A DNA stretch of 64,000 nt from Wocania_A spongiicola (GCF_023502325.1 NZ_JAMFLZ010000007.1:62001-126000); one strand, 5' to 3'. Counted from the first letter of the stretch, positions 9,011-18,362 are shown. Made by a program: numbers and translations. The notes: a model not told the origin generated them from the letters alone.

Positions 9011-9146
9011 CAATTGTAATAACGAATATACTCTGTTAGTATTTTAATTACAACGCAAGTTCGTTAAACTTTTCCGAAAATTTAATTTTATTGACAATTC
9101 AAAAGACGAATATTTTCTAGTTAAAAGTTGTGTTTTTTAAATGTCC

Positions 9147-9836
9147 TTAATAAATTATTTCTGTAATAATTAATCTTTTAATAAAATAATCTGAAACATC
9201 AACTTTTTTAAAAAGCATCTTTCCAGCAATCAATCTAGGGTCTAAATTTCCAGCCGCATCTGTCATATTAAGATACTCTTGAATAAACTGATTTTCTTTG
9301 GAAATAGCTCTCAAAGCCTTACGGTATTTTCCTGTGTAATTAATATCAATGTATTTTTTTCTAAGTTTTATTAATGAATCTTCATTTTTCGGTTCAAAAA
9401 AGGCTATTGTAGATTCCGAAAAATTAAATTCAAATATTCCTTTTTCATTTAAATATTTCCATCGGGTTTTAACTATAGATTTTTCTAATTTAAATAAAGC
9501 ATCAGGATTTTTTTCAATCCAAACTGAATCTGCTATTTGATATAATTCAAACTTAAAATTGTTTTTATCAAGTACTTTTCTTTTATCCTGAGAAGGCTTC
9601 ATCCAGTCACCAGACATATCATCATCTACTTGAATCAAAAACTCAATGTATGCATCTTCAACACTTAAATCAGGATATTCTTTTTGGAGAAAATCATCTT
9701 CAAAATCGTTAATAAGGGAAGTCAATGTTTTCGCATTTTCTTTGCCTAAAATTTTTTCAAATTCATGTATTTGATTTCTCTTTGCGCAATTAAATAAGAG
9801 CAGAAAACATGCGAGTATTTTTAAAGATTTAATCAT
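9147..9836 (-). CDS. Hypothetical lipoprotein
   Basis: The 229-residue protein has a short signal peptide and a lipobox ending in LLLFNC (Cys17), followed by a charged, mostly helical body without recognisable motifs. It probably sits in the periplasm or on the outer membrane. Its start is next to the stop of the HupE/UreJ-like gene on the same strand with no gap (9836/9837), so the two are co-transcribed. No function can be assigned. Confidence 0.6.
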   Translation of the reverse strand: MIKSLKILACFLLLFNCAKRNQIHEFEKILGKENAKTLTSLINDFEDDFLQKEYPDLSVEDAYIEFLIQVDDDMSGDWMKPSQDKRKVLDKNNFKFELYQIADSVWIEKNPDALFKLEKSIVKTRWKYLNEKGIFEFNFSESTIAFFEPKNEDSLIKLRKKYIDINYTGKYRKALRAISKENQFIQEYLNMTDAAGNLDPRLIAGKMLFKKVDVSDYFIKRLIITEIIY

Positions 9837-10427
9837 TTACGATAAAAAATCACTTCCTAATAGCATAGGTATTACCAACCCAACTACAATTGCAGATATT
9901 ACCATAATCCAATCGCGCCTAGTAAATCTAAATATAGTTTGCACCACATAGCTTAAAAACAGCACAATAAATACAATTATAACCTGCGCCAGTTCTATGC
10001 CTAGAGCAAACTCTAGCAGTAAAACTAATTTATTATCGGTATCATCAACAAGCATTTGGAATTCTCGAGCAAAGCCTAAACCGTGCACTAAGCCAAAAAA
10101 CAAAGTGGTTAAAAAAAGCACACCTACTTTTTCTTTTTGAGCCCCTTTACCAGCTGTAAACACATTAAATAGAGCTACTATTAAAATAGTTACGGGTATT
10201 AAAAATTCTACAACTTCGCCATTTACACTAACCACGTTATAAGCAGCTAAAACAAGAGATAGGGTATGACCTAATGTAAATACAGAAACGAGCAATAAAA
10301 CACGTTTCCAGTCTTTAAAAACATATGGAATGGTTAGTACTATTAAAAATAAAACGTGGTCGTAAGCATTAATATCTAAGACGTGGTTAATGCCATATTT
10401 TACGTTGAATAAAAAATTATCAAGCAT
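9837..10427 (-). CDS. HupE/UreJ family membrane protein
   Basis: A 196-residue protein with about six hydrophobic helices. The N-terminal part with INHVLDINAYDHVLFL and the later segment LFFGLVHGLGFAREF are characteristic of HupE/UreJ-2 proteins, which are thought to move nickel or cobalt in systems with hydrogenase or urease. No hydrogenase or urease gene is near, so the substrate here is unknown. A perfect -7 element lies at 10451-10458. The lipoprotein gene follows directly downstream. Confidence 0.8.
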   Translation of the reverse strand: MLDNFLFNVKYGINHVLDINAYDHVLFLIVLTIPYVFKDWKRVLLLVSVFTLGHTLSLVLAAYNVVSVNGEVVEFLIPVTILIVALFNVFTAGKGAQKEKVGVLFLTTLFFGLVHGLGFAREFQMLVDDTDNKLVLLLEFALGIELAQVIIVFIVLFLSYVVQTIFRFTRRDWIMVISAIVVGLVIPMLLGSDFLS

Positions 10428-10450
10428 ATTAATTAAAATTTAGGGTTGTT

Positions 10451-10458
10451 CAAATATA
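10451..10458 (-). promoter_or_regulatory. -7 promoter element (TATATTTG) for the HupE/UreJ-like gene
   Basis: The minus strand reads TATATTTG, an exact TAnnTTTG match, 24 bp upstream of the start codon at 10427. Promoter activity is inferred. Confidence 0.45.
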
Positions 10459-10490
10459 CGAATAAAGAAATTTCATACTCTTATTTTTTG

Positions 10491-11444
10491 TTAAATGCCA
10501 TACTTTTTACCTAATTGGAAAAGCATTTCTTTGGTAATATCTTCCAAATTAAAAGTATGCTTCCAGTTCCAATCTTGTCTTGCCGAGTCATCATTTATGC
10601 TTTTAGGCCAACTATCAGCAATGGCTTGTCTATAATCTGGAGTATAACTTATTTCAAATTCTGGAATTTGCCTTTTTATAGATTGAGCCACTTCCTTAGG
10701 TGTAAAGCTTATAGCCGATAAATTATACGACGACCGTATTTTAACAACATCTGCAGCTGCACTCATAATATCAACCGTTGCCTTTATAGCATCGTCCATA
10801 AACATCATAGGTAATTTGGTGTTTTCTGTTAGAAAGCAATCATACTTTTTATCTGTAATGGCTTTATGGTAAATATCTACAGCATAATCGGTTGTGCCAC
10901 CACCTGGTTGTGTTTTCCAACTAATTATTCCTGGGTATCGCAAACTCCTAACGTCTACACCATACTTTTGGTTGTAATATTCGCACCAACGCTCGCCTAC
11001 TTGTTTGGTAATACCATAAACTGTAGAAGGTTCCATTGTGGTGTATTGCGGGGTATTCTCTGTTGGTGTTGTAGGTCCAAAAACTGCTATACTAGAAGGC
11101 CAAAATATTTTTTTAATAAACTTTGCCTTTGCTAAATTTAATACATGAAACAAAGAATTCATATTTAAATCCCATGCTTTCATTGGGTATTTTTCTCCAG
11201 TGGCGCTTAACATAGCTGCCATTAAATAAATAGTATTTATATTGTATTTTTCAACACACACTTTAACACTTACGTAATCCTGAGCATCAACAATTTCAAA
11301 AAGTCCAGTATTAACAATATCTAAATTGCTATAACTTATATCGCTTGCAATAACATTTTCATCACCATAAACGGCTCTAAGTTTAAATGTTAATTCAGAA
11401 CCTATTTGTCCACAAGCACCAATAATCAATATTTTGGGATCCAT
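10491..11444 (-). CDS. SDR-family NAD-dependent L-threonine 3-dehydrogenase
   Basis: The 317-residue protein begins with the Rossmann glycine motif ILIIGACGQIGSEL and contains the SDR catalytic Tyr-x-x-x-Lys as YGITKQVGE. It also has SSIAVFGPTTP and RYPGIISWKTQPGGGTTDYA. These segments closely match, from memory, the threonine dehydrogenase of Flavobacterium frigidimaris, an epimerase-like SDR enzyme unrelated to zinc-dependent Tdh. It oxidises L-threonine to 2-amino-3-ketobutyrate, the first step of threonine breakdown to glycine and acetyl-CoA. A -7 element lies at 11471-11478. The next enzyme of the pathway is not in the window. Confidence 0.85.
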   Translation of the reverse strand: MDPKILIIGACGQIGSELTFKLRAVYGDENVIASDISYSNLDIVNTGLFEIVDAQDYVSVKVCVEKYNINTIYLMAAMLSATGEKYPMKAWDLNMNSLFHVLNLAKAKFIKKIFWPSSIAVFGPTTPTENTPQYTTMEPSTVYGITKQVGERWCEYYNQKYGVDVRSLRYPGIISWKTQPGGGTTDYAVDIYHKAITDKKYDCFLTENTKLPMMFMDDAIKATVDIMSAAADVVKIRSSYNLSAISFTPKEVAQSIKRQIPEFEISYTPDYRQAIADSWPKSINDDSARQDWNWKHTFNLEDITKEMLFQLGKKYGI

Positions 11445-11470
11445 TTAAAATGCTTTATATAAGAATTTAT

Positions 11471-11478
11471 CAAAAATA
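11471..11478 (-). promoter_or_regulatory. -7 promoter element (TATTTTTG) for the threonine dehydrogenase gene
   Basis: TATTTTTG on the minus strand matches TAnnTTTG exactly, 27 bp upstream of the ATG. The divergent gap also holds a plus-strand -7 box at 11591-11598. Confidence 0.45.
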
Positions 11479-11590
11479 ATAAGATTATATTGATAATATC
11501 ATATTCTAATAAATTTAATAAGAGGATATTTTTGAAGCAATATTTGTCTCAATATTTTATTAAAAAATAACAAAGAATAAACTATTACTA

Positions 11591-11598
11591 TATCTTTG
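11591..11598 (+). promoter_or_regulatory. -7 promoter element (TATCTTTG) for the lipoprotein gene at 11624
   Basis: TATCTTTG matches TAnnTTTG exactly and sits 25 bp before the ATG at 11624. Promoter activity is inferred. Confidence 0.45.
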
Positions 11599-11623
11599 TA
11601 AGGCATCTACAATATGTAATAGT

Positions 11624-12145
11624 ATGAATATTAAAATTTTAAGCATTATAAGTATTTTTATCCTTATTTCTTCATGTAAAAAAACGGAAGAAGAAGAAAA
11701 TAGTCCTATTAATACTACAGAAATTACGAGTCAAGAATTATCTGAAAAGGATATTTCGAAGCTTGATTATCTTGATTTTGCTTTAGATGAAAAAACAGAA
11801 CAGGTTATTGAAAACTGGGGAGAATATTACCAAATTCAAGATATAGTAACCAATGTAAAAGAAGGAGATTTAAACTTTTTTAAAGAAAAAGAAACGATTA
11901 AAACGCTTTTAACTGATTTGAAAAAGAATATTCCTGAACTAGTAAACACTTCTGCGACTCTAGCTAGATTGCAAGTTTTAGAAACAAAAATCTACAAATT
12001 AGAAAGTTTATCAAACCTATCTACTACAAACAAAGAGGCTCTTAAAAGTAGTATCAAAGAGTTTTTGATATCCTTTTCAAACCTTAACTTTCAAATGAAT
12101 AAAAAGCTAGAAAAAGACAGTAATAATATCCAAAAACCACAATAA
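11624..12145 (+). CDS. Hypothetical lipoprotein, helical
   Basis: The 173-residue protein has a signal peptide and lipobox ILISSC (Cys18), an acidic linker of Glu residues, and a mainly helical body rich in Lys, Glu and Leu. No family is recognised. It has its own -7 box and is followed 110 bp later by the M13 peptidase gene on the same strand. A weak TTAA-rich hairpin near 12160-12180 may end its transcript. Function is unknown. Confidence 0.55.
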   Translation: MNIKILSIISIFILISSCKKTEEEENSPINTTEITSQELSEKDISKLDYLDFALDEKTEQVIENWGEYYQIQDIVTNVKEGDLNFFKEKETIKTLLTDLKKNIPELVNTSATLARLQVLETKIYKLESLSNLSTTNKEALKSSIKEFLISFSNLNFQMNKKLEKDSNNIQKPQ

Positions 12146-12255
12146 TACAAGCATCCTTTTTTCTTAATTTTTTGTTAAGGTTATTATAAAACTTACTTCA
12201 CAGGTACTAAATAGTAGTAACTTGTAAAACAATTTTTTTTAACTAAAATCAAAAA

Positions 12256-14346
12256 ATGAAAAACAAACTAAATTTTTTATTCCTACTAAGTGGGTTTTCT
12301 TTTTTAGGGCTTGTAGCCTGTAAAGAAGATGCAAAAAAAGAAACTGCACAAATAGAAAAGGTTCCAGGTATTAATATAGAATACATGGATACTAAAGTAA
12401 AACCAAGTGATGACTTTTTTAGACATGTTAATGGTACATGGCTAGATAATAACGAGATTCCATCAGATAGAACACGATGGGGAAGCTTTGATGAACTTAG
12501 AAAAAAGACTGATGAAGATGCTTTGGCAATTTTAAAATCGGCAATGACCACAAACAAAGATTTGGATAAAATTGAGGTCTTGCCTGGTTCAGATCAAGAA
12601 AAGGCTGTTTTTCTTTTTCAATCTGTAATGGATACTGTTACCAGAGATGCTCAAGGCATTAAACCTTTAGAATCTGCATTAGCTAAAATTGATAACATTA
12701 AAAACATCAATGATTTACAAAACCTTATAATTGAAGCTGAACCAAAAGGAGGTATAGGTTTCTTTGGATTTGGTGTGGGCTCTCATCCAAAAAACAGTAA
12801 CATAAATGCCGGTTATTTAGGCAACGGTGCATTAGGGTTAAGTAGAGATTATTATGTTGATGAAGATGATGACACAAAGGAAAAAAGAGAAAAATATCGT
12901 GCGCATATAGCACGAATGCTACAATTTATTGGTGATTCTGAAGAAGATGCTAAGGCAAATGCAGACAAAGTTCTGGATTTTGAAACTAGAATGGCTAAAC
13001 CAAGAATGACTAAAGAAGACAGAAGAGATGCTAGAAAAAGATACAATCCAAAGTCAATGGACGACTTAGCAAAAATGACACCTTCAATTAACTGGAATGC
13101 CTATTTTAAAGGTATTGGAGTTAAAGAAATTGATACTGTTATTGTAACAGATCCTGGTTATTTTAAAGCGTTAGAAGGTCTTTTAAAAGAGAACAATGTT
13201 GACGATTGGAAAAATTACATGCGCTGGACATTAATTGACCGTAGTGCTGGAGTACTTTCAACTGAAATTGACAAAGCCAACTGGGAGTTTTACAGTAAAG
13301 TATTAAGAGGTTCAAAAAAACAAAGAGATCGAGAAGAACGAGCTTTAAATACATTAAACGGAACTATTGGTGAAGCTTTAGGAAAATTATATGTTGATAA
13401 AAAATTTCCACCTGAAGCTAAAGCAAAAGCAGAGAAAATGATTAAAAACATCATGCTAGCTTTTGAAAAAAGAATTAATAATTTAGAATGGATGACTCCA
13501 GAAACTAAAGAAAAAGCGAAGGAGAAATTAAAGAAAATGAATGTTAAAATTGCTTATCCAGATCAATGGAAAGACTACTCTGAGCTTAAAGTAGAAAGTA
13601 TTGAAAACGGAGGATCTTACTTTAGCAACATTCAAAATGTAAGAGCTTGGAATTACAAGGACGACCTAAATAAACTAGGTAAACCTGTAGATAAAAGTGA
13701 ATGGTTAATGGCGCCACAAGTTGTAAATGCATACTTTATGCCTCCATACAATGAAATTGTTTTTCCTGCTGCCATATTACAGCCTCCTTTTTATAATTAT
13801 CAAGCAGATGAAGCTGTTAATTATGGCGGTATAGGTGCTGTAATTGGACACGAAATATCGCACTGTTTTGATGATTCTGGTTCGCGTTACGACGCCAATG
13901 GAAATTTAAACAATTGGTGGACCGACAAAGATTTAGAGCAATTTACAGCCCTTGGTAAGAAACTATCTGATCAATACGGTGCTGTTGAAGCTTTACCTGA
14001 AACTTTTTTAAATGGAGAATTCACTCTAGGTGAAAATATTGGAGATTTAGGTGGCATTAATGCTGCTTACGATGGACTTCAATTATATATGGCCGAAAAT
14101 GGTAGACCAGAAAACATTGATGGTTACACTCCTGAGCAACGTTTATTTTTATCATGGGGTACTATTTGGAGAACAAAATACACTGATGATGCGTTACGTA
14201 ATCAAATAAAAACGAATACACATTCGCCAGGAATGTATCGTGCAGTTATGCCACTTAAAAATGTTGATGCTTTTTATAAAGCCTTTGATATTAAAGAAGG
14301 TGATGATATGTACATTAAACCAGAGGACAGAGTAAAAATCTGGTAA
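12256..14346 (+). CDS. M13 family (neprilysin-like, PepO) zinc metallopeptidase lipoprotein
   Basis: The 696-residue protein has a lipobox (LGLVAC) and the full M13 architecture: an N-terminal domain starting at about residue 40 (VKPSDDFFRHVNGTW) and a C-terminal catalytic domain. The zinc motif HEISH is at 532-536 within GHEISHCFDDSG, and the third zinc ligand lies in ENIGDLGG. The substrate-binding NAYFMPPYNEIVFPAA is intact. It cuts peptides outside the inner membrane. Length is normal. A strong bidirectional terminator follows at 14365. Confidence 0.92.
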   Translation: MKNKLNFLFLLSGFSFLGLVACKEDAKKETAQIEKVPGINIEYMDTKVKPSDDFFRHVNGTWLDNNEIPSDRTRWGSFDELRKKTDEDALAILKSAMTTNKDLDKIEVLPGSDQEKAVFLFQSVMDTVTRDAQGIKPLESALAKIDNIKNINDLQNLIIEAEPKGGIGFFGFGVGSHPKNSNINAGYLGNGALGLSRDYYVDEDDDTKEKREKYRAHIARMLQFIGDSEEDAKANADKVLDFETRMAKPRMTKEDRRDARKRYNPKSMDDLAKMTPSINWNAYFKGIGVKEIDTVIVTDPGYFKALEGLLKENNVDDWKNYMRWTLIDRSAGVLSTEIDKANWEFYSKVLRGSKKQRDREERALNTLNGTIGEALGKLYVDKKFPPEAKAKAEKMIKNIMLAFEKRINNLEWMTPETKEKAKEKLKKMNVKIAYPDQWKDYSELKVESIENGGSYFSNIQNVRAWNYKDDLNKLGKPVDKSEWLMAPQVVNAYFMPPYNEIVFPAAILQPPFYNYQADEAVNYGGIGAVIGHEISHCFDDSGSRYDANGNLNNWWTDKDLEQFTALGKKLSDQYGAVEALPETFLNGEFTLGENIGDLGGINAAYDGLQLYMAENGRPENIDGYTPEQRLFLSWGTIWRTKYTDDALRNQIKTNTHSPGMYRAVMPLKNVDAFYKAFDIKEGDDMYIKPEDRVKIW

Positions 14347-14364
14347 CAGCAAATTCTTTTGAAT

Positions 14365-14408
14365 AAAAAAAGAGCAGATTTCTAAATTTAGAAATCTGCT
14401 CTTTTTTT
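14365..14408. terminator. Strong bidirectional terminator
   Basis: AAAAAAAGAGCAGATTTCTAAA is followed directly by its reverse complement and a run of T, forming a near-perfect 22-bp stem. It lies between the convergent M13 peptidase and TPR-protein genes and can stop transcription from both sides. Confidence 0.85.
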
Positions 14409-14422
14409 ATATTACTTTTTAA

Positions 14423-15136
14423 TTAATTTTTGGGCTGAGCAGCAGCTTGTGTTTGTGCTTGTTTTTGTCTTAATAACTCTGTTTTTGTTAACTGAACCAA
14501 ATTAAAATTAGGAGCTGCTTTTAAGGTTTCATCCAAAATATCTACAGCTTTATCAATATTTGCTTTTGTGTCTTGGTTATAAATAATTAAAGCATTCAAA
14601 TACATAAAAGCCGCTTTTAGAGACACTTGATAAGGTTGTTGTGTTTCATAAAAAGCTTTTGTCATGTCATCTTTTGCATTTGCAAGACCATATGTAATAT
14701 GTTTTGATGCCTCTGCAGTTTTTTGAGTTTGTAAATTTAACTCTGCCAACTCATAGGCAACAAGCGCATTTGGATTCCTTTTAAATAACTCTTCAAAATG
14801 ACCAATAGCCAGTGCAGGTCTTTTAACCGATTTTAATGATACTGCTTTTACTTCAACCGCAATGTCTGAATCTCCAACATTTTTTTCAATACCAATAGTG
14901 TTTAAAGCCTGAATATACTTGCCTTCACTCATATAAATATATGCTAAAGTATCCTTTCTAGCTACTGATGGAGACAACACATTTAAATGTGTCATGGCAC
15001 TAACTATTCCTTGCATATCACCTTGAGCTCTCATTTGCTTATAATAAGCTTCATAATGCTTTACTAAATCTGGATTACTTTGCGCATTTAGCTGAAAACA
15101 TACAGCTAATAAAGTCACCATTAAAAATCGTTTCAT
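14423..15136 (-). CDS. Secreted TPR-containing protein
   Basis: The 237-residue protein has a signal peptide (MKRFLMVTLLAVCFQLNAQ) and helical pairs consistent with TPR repeats across about 30-220, for example SEGKYIQALNTIGI and HFEELFKRNPNALVAYELAEL. The C-terminus is Gln/Ala-rich (KQAQTQAAAQ). It is likely periplasmic and protein-binding. It stands alone with its own terminator; a -7-like TAAGTTTG lies at 15226-15233, about 90 bp upstream. No specific role can be given. Confidence 0.7.
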   Translation of the reverse strand: MKRFLMVTLLAVCFQLNAQSNPDLVKHYEAYYKQMRAQGDMQGIVSAMTHLNVLSPSVARKDTLAYIYMSEGKYIQALNTIGIEKNVGDSDIAVEVKAVSLKSVKRPALAIGHFEELFKRNPNALVAYELAELNLQTQKTAEASKHITYGLANAKDDMTKAFYETQQPYQVSLKAAFMYLNALIIYNQDTKANIDKAVDILDETLKAAPNFNLVQLTKTELLRQKQAQTQAAAQPKN

Positions 15137-15314
15137 CTTTATTTTTTTAAATTTTGCTAAAACTATAAAAAATTAACATTTAATGTCTTAAAAGAATGCT
15201 AATTATTTTAATATTTAAATTTTGGCAAACTTAAGTGTATTTATAAGAAAATCAAACTTTTAGGAAAGCTCAAAAAAAATAAGTATATTTAAGTTTACTA
15301 AATTTTTAATTATT

Positions 15315-15782
15315 ATGGGAATAAAAAGCTTTCAAGGTGCTAGAAGACAGCAAACCAATGTTACAGACACAACACCCTTAAAGGTTAGTGATTACATGAC
15401 CACGAATTTGATTACTTTTACTCCTAACCAGACTATTGAAAGTGTTATGGAAGCTATTATTAAGCATCGAATATCTGGTGGTCCTGTAGTAAATGATAAA
15501 AATGAATTAATAGGGGTTATTTCTGAAGGCGATTGTATTAAACAAATTAGTGAAAGCCGTTATTACAATATGCCCATGCAGGATAAAACTATTGAAAAAC
15601 ATATGGCTGTAAATGTTGAAACTATTGATGGTAATATGAATATTTTTGATGCTGCCAATAAATTTTTAAATGCAAAAAGACGTCGTTTTCCAATTGTAGA
15701 AAATGGTAAATTAGTTGGTCAAATAAGCCAAAAAGATGTGCTTAAAGCTGCTATGAAATTAAAAGGTCAAAACTGGAAATAA
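15315..15782 (+). CDS. CBS-pair domain protein
   Basis: The 155-residue protein is a single pair of CBS domains (about 23-85 and 93-150), with VSDYMTTNLITFTPNQTIE opening the first and QISQKDVLKAAMKLKG closing the second. CBS pairs bind adenosine nucleotides and act as energy or ligand sensors. No effector domain is fused, so it probably acts through a partner protein. It converges on the next gene with no gap (15782/15783). Confidence 0.88.
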   Translation: MGIKSFQGARRQQTNVTDTTPLKVSDYMTTNLITFTPNQTIESVMEAIIKHRISGGPVVNDKNELIGVISEGDCIKQISESRYYNMPMQDKTIEKHMAVNVETIDGNMNIFDAANKFLNAKRRRFPIVENGKLVGQISQKDVLKAAMKLKGQNWK

Positions 15783-16502
15783 TTACCTTCTTCTGTTTTC
15801 AATTAATCTAGCCTTAGGCAAATCTGTTATTATAATTTTTTGCTCATTATTGCTTTCTAAAGCTGCTATTTTAGAATAGCTATAACCATTTATTGGCTCG
15901 TTTAAAGATTTCCATTTAGCAATACCACCAACGGTTATAATTTCGCCTAATTCTATTATTCTTTCAGAGTATCTTAATGTTTTATTAAAACCTAACCAGG
16001 TTTCACTTTCAATACCAAAACTGTCTAATACTTTTTGAAATTCAGGAGTTGGATCATTAAATGTTCCTGATGAAACACTACTGTCTTCAACCATATAACT
16101 ATAAAAATTGCTGGTTTCATATGATGGCTTTACCATGACTAGTTCTCCGTTTTTTTCAATAAAAAAATCTTGAATATTTTCTTTTTTCACAAGTGTTTTC
16201 CAATGTGAGCTTTTTCCAGATTGTACTTTCTGTTTAATTTTAATAGAATAGGCTACACACTTTCGCTTGCTAAAAGGTGCAATAAAGGGTGCTTCAACTT
16301 CTAATACTTTACCAGATATTTTGGTTAATTCATTTGTTCTAAATTGAGTAATTCGTTTTGGCTTAAACTTTTTTAGCTTTCTAATAATTATTTGTTTTCT
16401 ATTAAAATAATAAACTAAAAAGCCAATAATTACAATTGCTATAATTATTAAAAAAGGAATCATATAATTTGATGGGTCTGTAGCCATAAAGATGTATATC
16501 AA
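15783..16502 (-). CDS. Membrane-anchored protein with GIDE-like domain
   Basis: The 239-residue protein has one N-terminal transmembrane helix (about 14-34) followed by basic residues and a cytoplasmic body. The segment ISGKVLEVEAPFIAPFSKRK plus CVAYSIKIKQK looks like the GIDE domain seen next to the membrane in MUL1-type E3 ligases and in many bacterial proteins. In bacteria no RING domain is attached and the role is unknown. An alternative start is the Met at residue 6 (16487). The family call is by motif resemblance only. Confidence 0.5.
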   Translation of the reverse strand: MIYIFMATDPSNYMIPFLIIIAIVIIGFLVYYFNRKQIIIRKLKKFKPKRITQFRTNELTKISGKVLEVEAPFIAPFSKRKCVAYSIKIKQKVQSGKSSHWKTLVKKENIQDFFIEKNGELVMVKPSYETSNFYSYMVEDSSVSSGTFNDPTPEFQKVLDSFGIESETWLGFNKTLRYSERIIELGEIITVGGIAKWKSLNEPINGYSYSKIAALESNNEQKIIITDLPKARLIENRRR

Positions 16503-16536
16503 ATTAGTAGTTTAACTCTTTAAATTGTTACAAAAT

Positions 16537-16887
16537 CTACTCGTTTCGTTTTACTAATGCATAGTAATCACCCTCTAAAGGCAAATAGCCTTGGTTGTAA
16601 ACAAAATAATAAATAGTGCCTGCTTTTGTAGTATAAATACTTGTAAAATAATTAAAATCGAAACCTTTTTCAATCAGCTTTGCTCTAGAGGTTTTGGTTT
16701 TATCTTTAGGGTTTAGAGCTTCTAAAATTCTGTAGTTTTTTCTGAGTCTATTGTTTGTATTACGTATTAAGTTTTTGTGGTCTTTATTAATATTATTGTT
16801 ATAAGCATTTCTGCAAGCATCACTACAGAATTTTTTATCAATTCTGCCAACGATTTTATCTCCACACTCTAAACATTGCTTATCCAT
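16537..16887 (-). CDS. Small zinc-ribbon protein, DUF2116-like
   Basis: The 116-residue protein starts with a treble-clef zinc ribbon: CLECGDKI and FCSDACRNAYNNN give four cysteines in two pairs. The rest is basic and helical with an aromatic C-terminal part. Its start overlaps the end of the upstream acetyltransferase gene by 8 bp, so they are co-transcribed. The family is known mainly from its cysteine pattern; nucleic-acid binding is possible but unproven. Confidence 0.7.
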   Translation of the reverse strand: MDKQCLECGDKIVGRIDKKFCSDACRNAYNNNINKDHKNLIRNTNNRLRKNYRILEALNPKDKTKTSRAKLIEKGFDFNYFTSIYTTKAGTIYYFVYNQGYLPLEGDYYALVKRNE

Positions 16888-17419
16888 AGTTTTCTTTTTT
16901 TAATTCGTACCATCTTAAATCTAGCTGCTCTTCTTCAAAATAAAAATCTTCAACATAATGTAGCCCTATTTTTAAAAGCGCATTGTGAGAAGCTTGATTC
17001 TCCATTTCTGTTATACCGTATAATTTAGTTAATTTTAAAACATTAAAAGCGTAATTCACTGCAGCTTTTCCAGATTCGGTGGCATACCCTTTTCCCCAAT
17101 ATTTAGGAATTAACCTGTAACCAATATCGTAATACTTTGTATAACCATTCATATTATATTCAGTATTTAGGCGTATTCCAGACCAGCCAATAAAATTTCC
17201 TGTAGCTTTTTCGATAGCTGCAAATCTGCCAATACCGCGTTCTTTATATTGGTTAATAATACTATTCAGCATTTTTTGAGATTCTGCTTTAGTTTTAACG
17301 GGTTTGTTTCCTAAATATCTATGAACTTCAGGGTTTGAATCTAACTCAAACATTCCGTCTAAATCAGTTGTTCTTAACCCTCTTAAAATGAGCCTTTCTG
17401 TTTCTATATAAAATGTCAT
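16880..17419 (-). CDS. GNAT N-acetyltransferase, RimJ/RimL type
   Basis: The 179-residue protein opens with RLILRGLRTTDLDGMFEL, the usual start of RimJ/RimL-like acetyltransferases, and has the acetyl-CoA motif GYRLIPKYWGKGYATE followed by ALLKIGLHYVED. These enzymes acetylate protein N-termini or small amines; the substrate here is unknown. It is the middle gene of a likely DinB-GNAT-zinc ribbon operon, 4 bp after the DinB gene. Confidence 0.85.
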   Translation of the reverse strand: MTFYIETERLILRGLRTTDLDGMFELDSNPEVHRYLGNKPVKTKAESQKMLNSIINQYKERGIGRFAAIEKATGNFIGWSGIRLNTEYNMNGYTKYYDIGYRLIPKYWGKGYATESGKAAVNYAFNVLKLTKLYGITEMENQASHNALLKIGLHYVEDFYFEEEQLDLRWYELKKENYG

Positions 17420-17423
17420 TATG

Positions 17424-17948
17424 CTATTTGTTTAAAATAGGAATATATGCTTTCCATGGGCCAACCTCTTCTTTATATTGTTTAGCCATAATTCTGGCAA
17501 TTTGTGCAATATGCCCTAAATCGTGAGTTACCCATGTGGCCAGTAATTGTTTTAAAGTTACTTCGCCTAATTCCAGATGTATCCCTTTTTGGTCCAATTC
17601 AGTTTTGCTAAGGTTTAGTGCTTTAAAATACTTTAGGTTTTTTGTTCGCAATTCTGAAAATTCTTCTAACAGTTGAGAAAGTGTTTTTCCTTTTGAATTT
17701 TCAAATTGAGCAAAACGATCAAAAGACTCAAAAGCTTTGTTATTAGAATCGTTTAAAATAATTTCTAAACGTTGCATCCAATCGGTTTTTTCGCCATGAA
17801 TTAAATGGCCAACAACATCAAAAACACTCCAAGTATTATCTCCTTCGTTGCATAGGATCCATTCATCAGATACATTTAAAAGAAACGCACTAAGTGTTTT
17901 TGGCGTTCGTTCTAAAATTTCTAAAGCCTTGTTAATGTTATATTCCAT
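17424..17948 (-). CDS. DinB-family protein
   Basis: A DinB-like four-helix-bundle protein of 174 residues if started at the Met at 17948 (MEYNINKALEILERTPK). A longer frame reaches 17966, but its extra six codons (MPIALL) fall in a repeat shared with 18361, so I prefer the internal start. Metal-binding histidines of the family fit GHLIHGE and HDLGHIAQIARIM. DinB/YfiT proteins include thiol transferases and metal-dependent enzymes; the substrate is unknown. It is the first gene of a tight three-gene operon. Confidence 0.8.
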   Translation of the reverse strand: MEYNINKALEILERTPKTLSAFLLNVSDEWILCNEGDNTWSVFDVVGHLIHGEKTDWMQRLEIILNDSNNKAFESFDRFAQFENSKGKTLSQLLEEFSELRTKNLKYFKALNLSKTELDQKGIHLELGEVTLKQLLATWVTHDLGHIAQIARIMAKQYKEEVGPWKAYIPILNK

Positions 17949-17961
17949 AAGGAGTGCAATA

Positions 17962-17993
17962 GGCATCTATATACAATTTACCATAAGACACCT
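17962..17993. repeat. Direct repeat Y, copy 1
   Basis: This 32-bp segment starts GGCATCTATATACAATTTAC and ends AAGACACCT. It recurs at 18361-18392 with two differences, in the same orientation. The two copies flank the small membrane-protein gene at 18022. Confidence 0.7.
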
Positions 17994-18021
17994 TTAATTA
18001 ATTATAAATTTAGTGATAAAT

Positions 18022-18255
18022 TTATTTCCGCTGTCTTAGTTTTTTGAAAAAATAAGTTGCTAAATAAAGTATAGCAATAAATAATACTGTTGTCAATATC
18101 ATTGCGCTTTTAAATATAATGTCATCTTTAGTCAAGTATTCTATATCTAAAATAACTAGAATCCTAATAGATAAAAAGCAACAAAAAGCAAACAATGCTA
18201 CTGCAAGTAATACTTTTAAAACAAGTGATAAAAAAGAATAAAAATGGTCTAACAT
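18022..18255 (-). CDS. Small two-helix membrane protein
   Basis: A 77-residue protein with two long hydrophobic helices (about 5-33 and 48-68), a polar loop (DIEYLTKDDIIF) and a basic tail KKLRQRK. No family is recognised. It is bracketed by the two copies of repeat Y, suggesting that the unit was inserted or duplicated as a block. Function is unknown. Confidence 0.5.
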   Translation of the reverse strand: MLDHFYSFLSLVLKVLLAVALFAFCCFLSIRILVILDIEYLTKDDIIFKSAMILTTVLFIAILYLATYFFKKLRQRK

Positions 18256-18324
18256 ATACCCTATTAGTAGTTTAAAATTATAAAAGTTAGATAAATAACC
18301 ATTCTACAAGCTTATTTCCGAAAA

Positions 18325-18362
18325 AAGCTCATAGTAAATATTTATGTATATAAATTTAAGGG
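18325..18362. repeat. Direct repeat X, copy 1
   Basis: A 38-bp segment from AAGCTCATAG to AATTTAAGGG is repeated without mismatch at 19153-19190. It contains an imperfect palindrome (AAATATTTATGTATATAAATTT region). Copy 1 abuts repeat Y copy 2 at 18361. Confidence 0.75.

Noticed and set aside
9315..9335. TACGG site in the lipoprotein gene at 9147
   Set aside because: TTACGGTATTTTCCTG lacks the CCGTA half and has no -7 box at 21 bp; chance occurrence.
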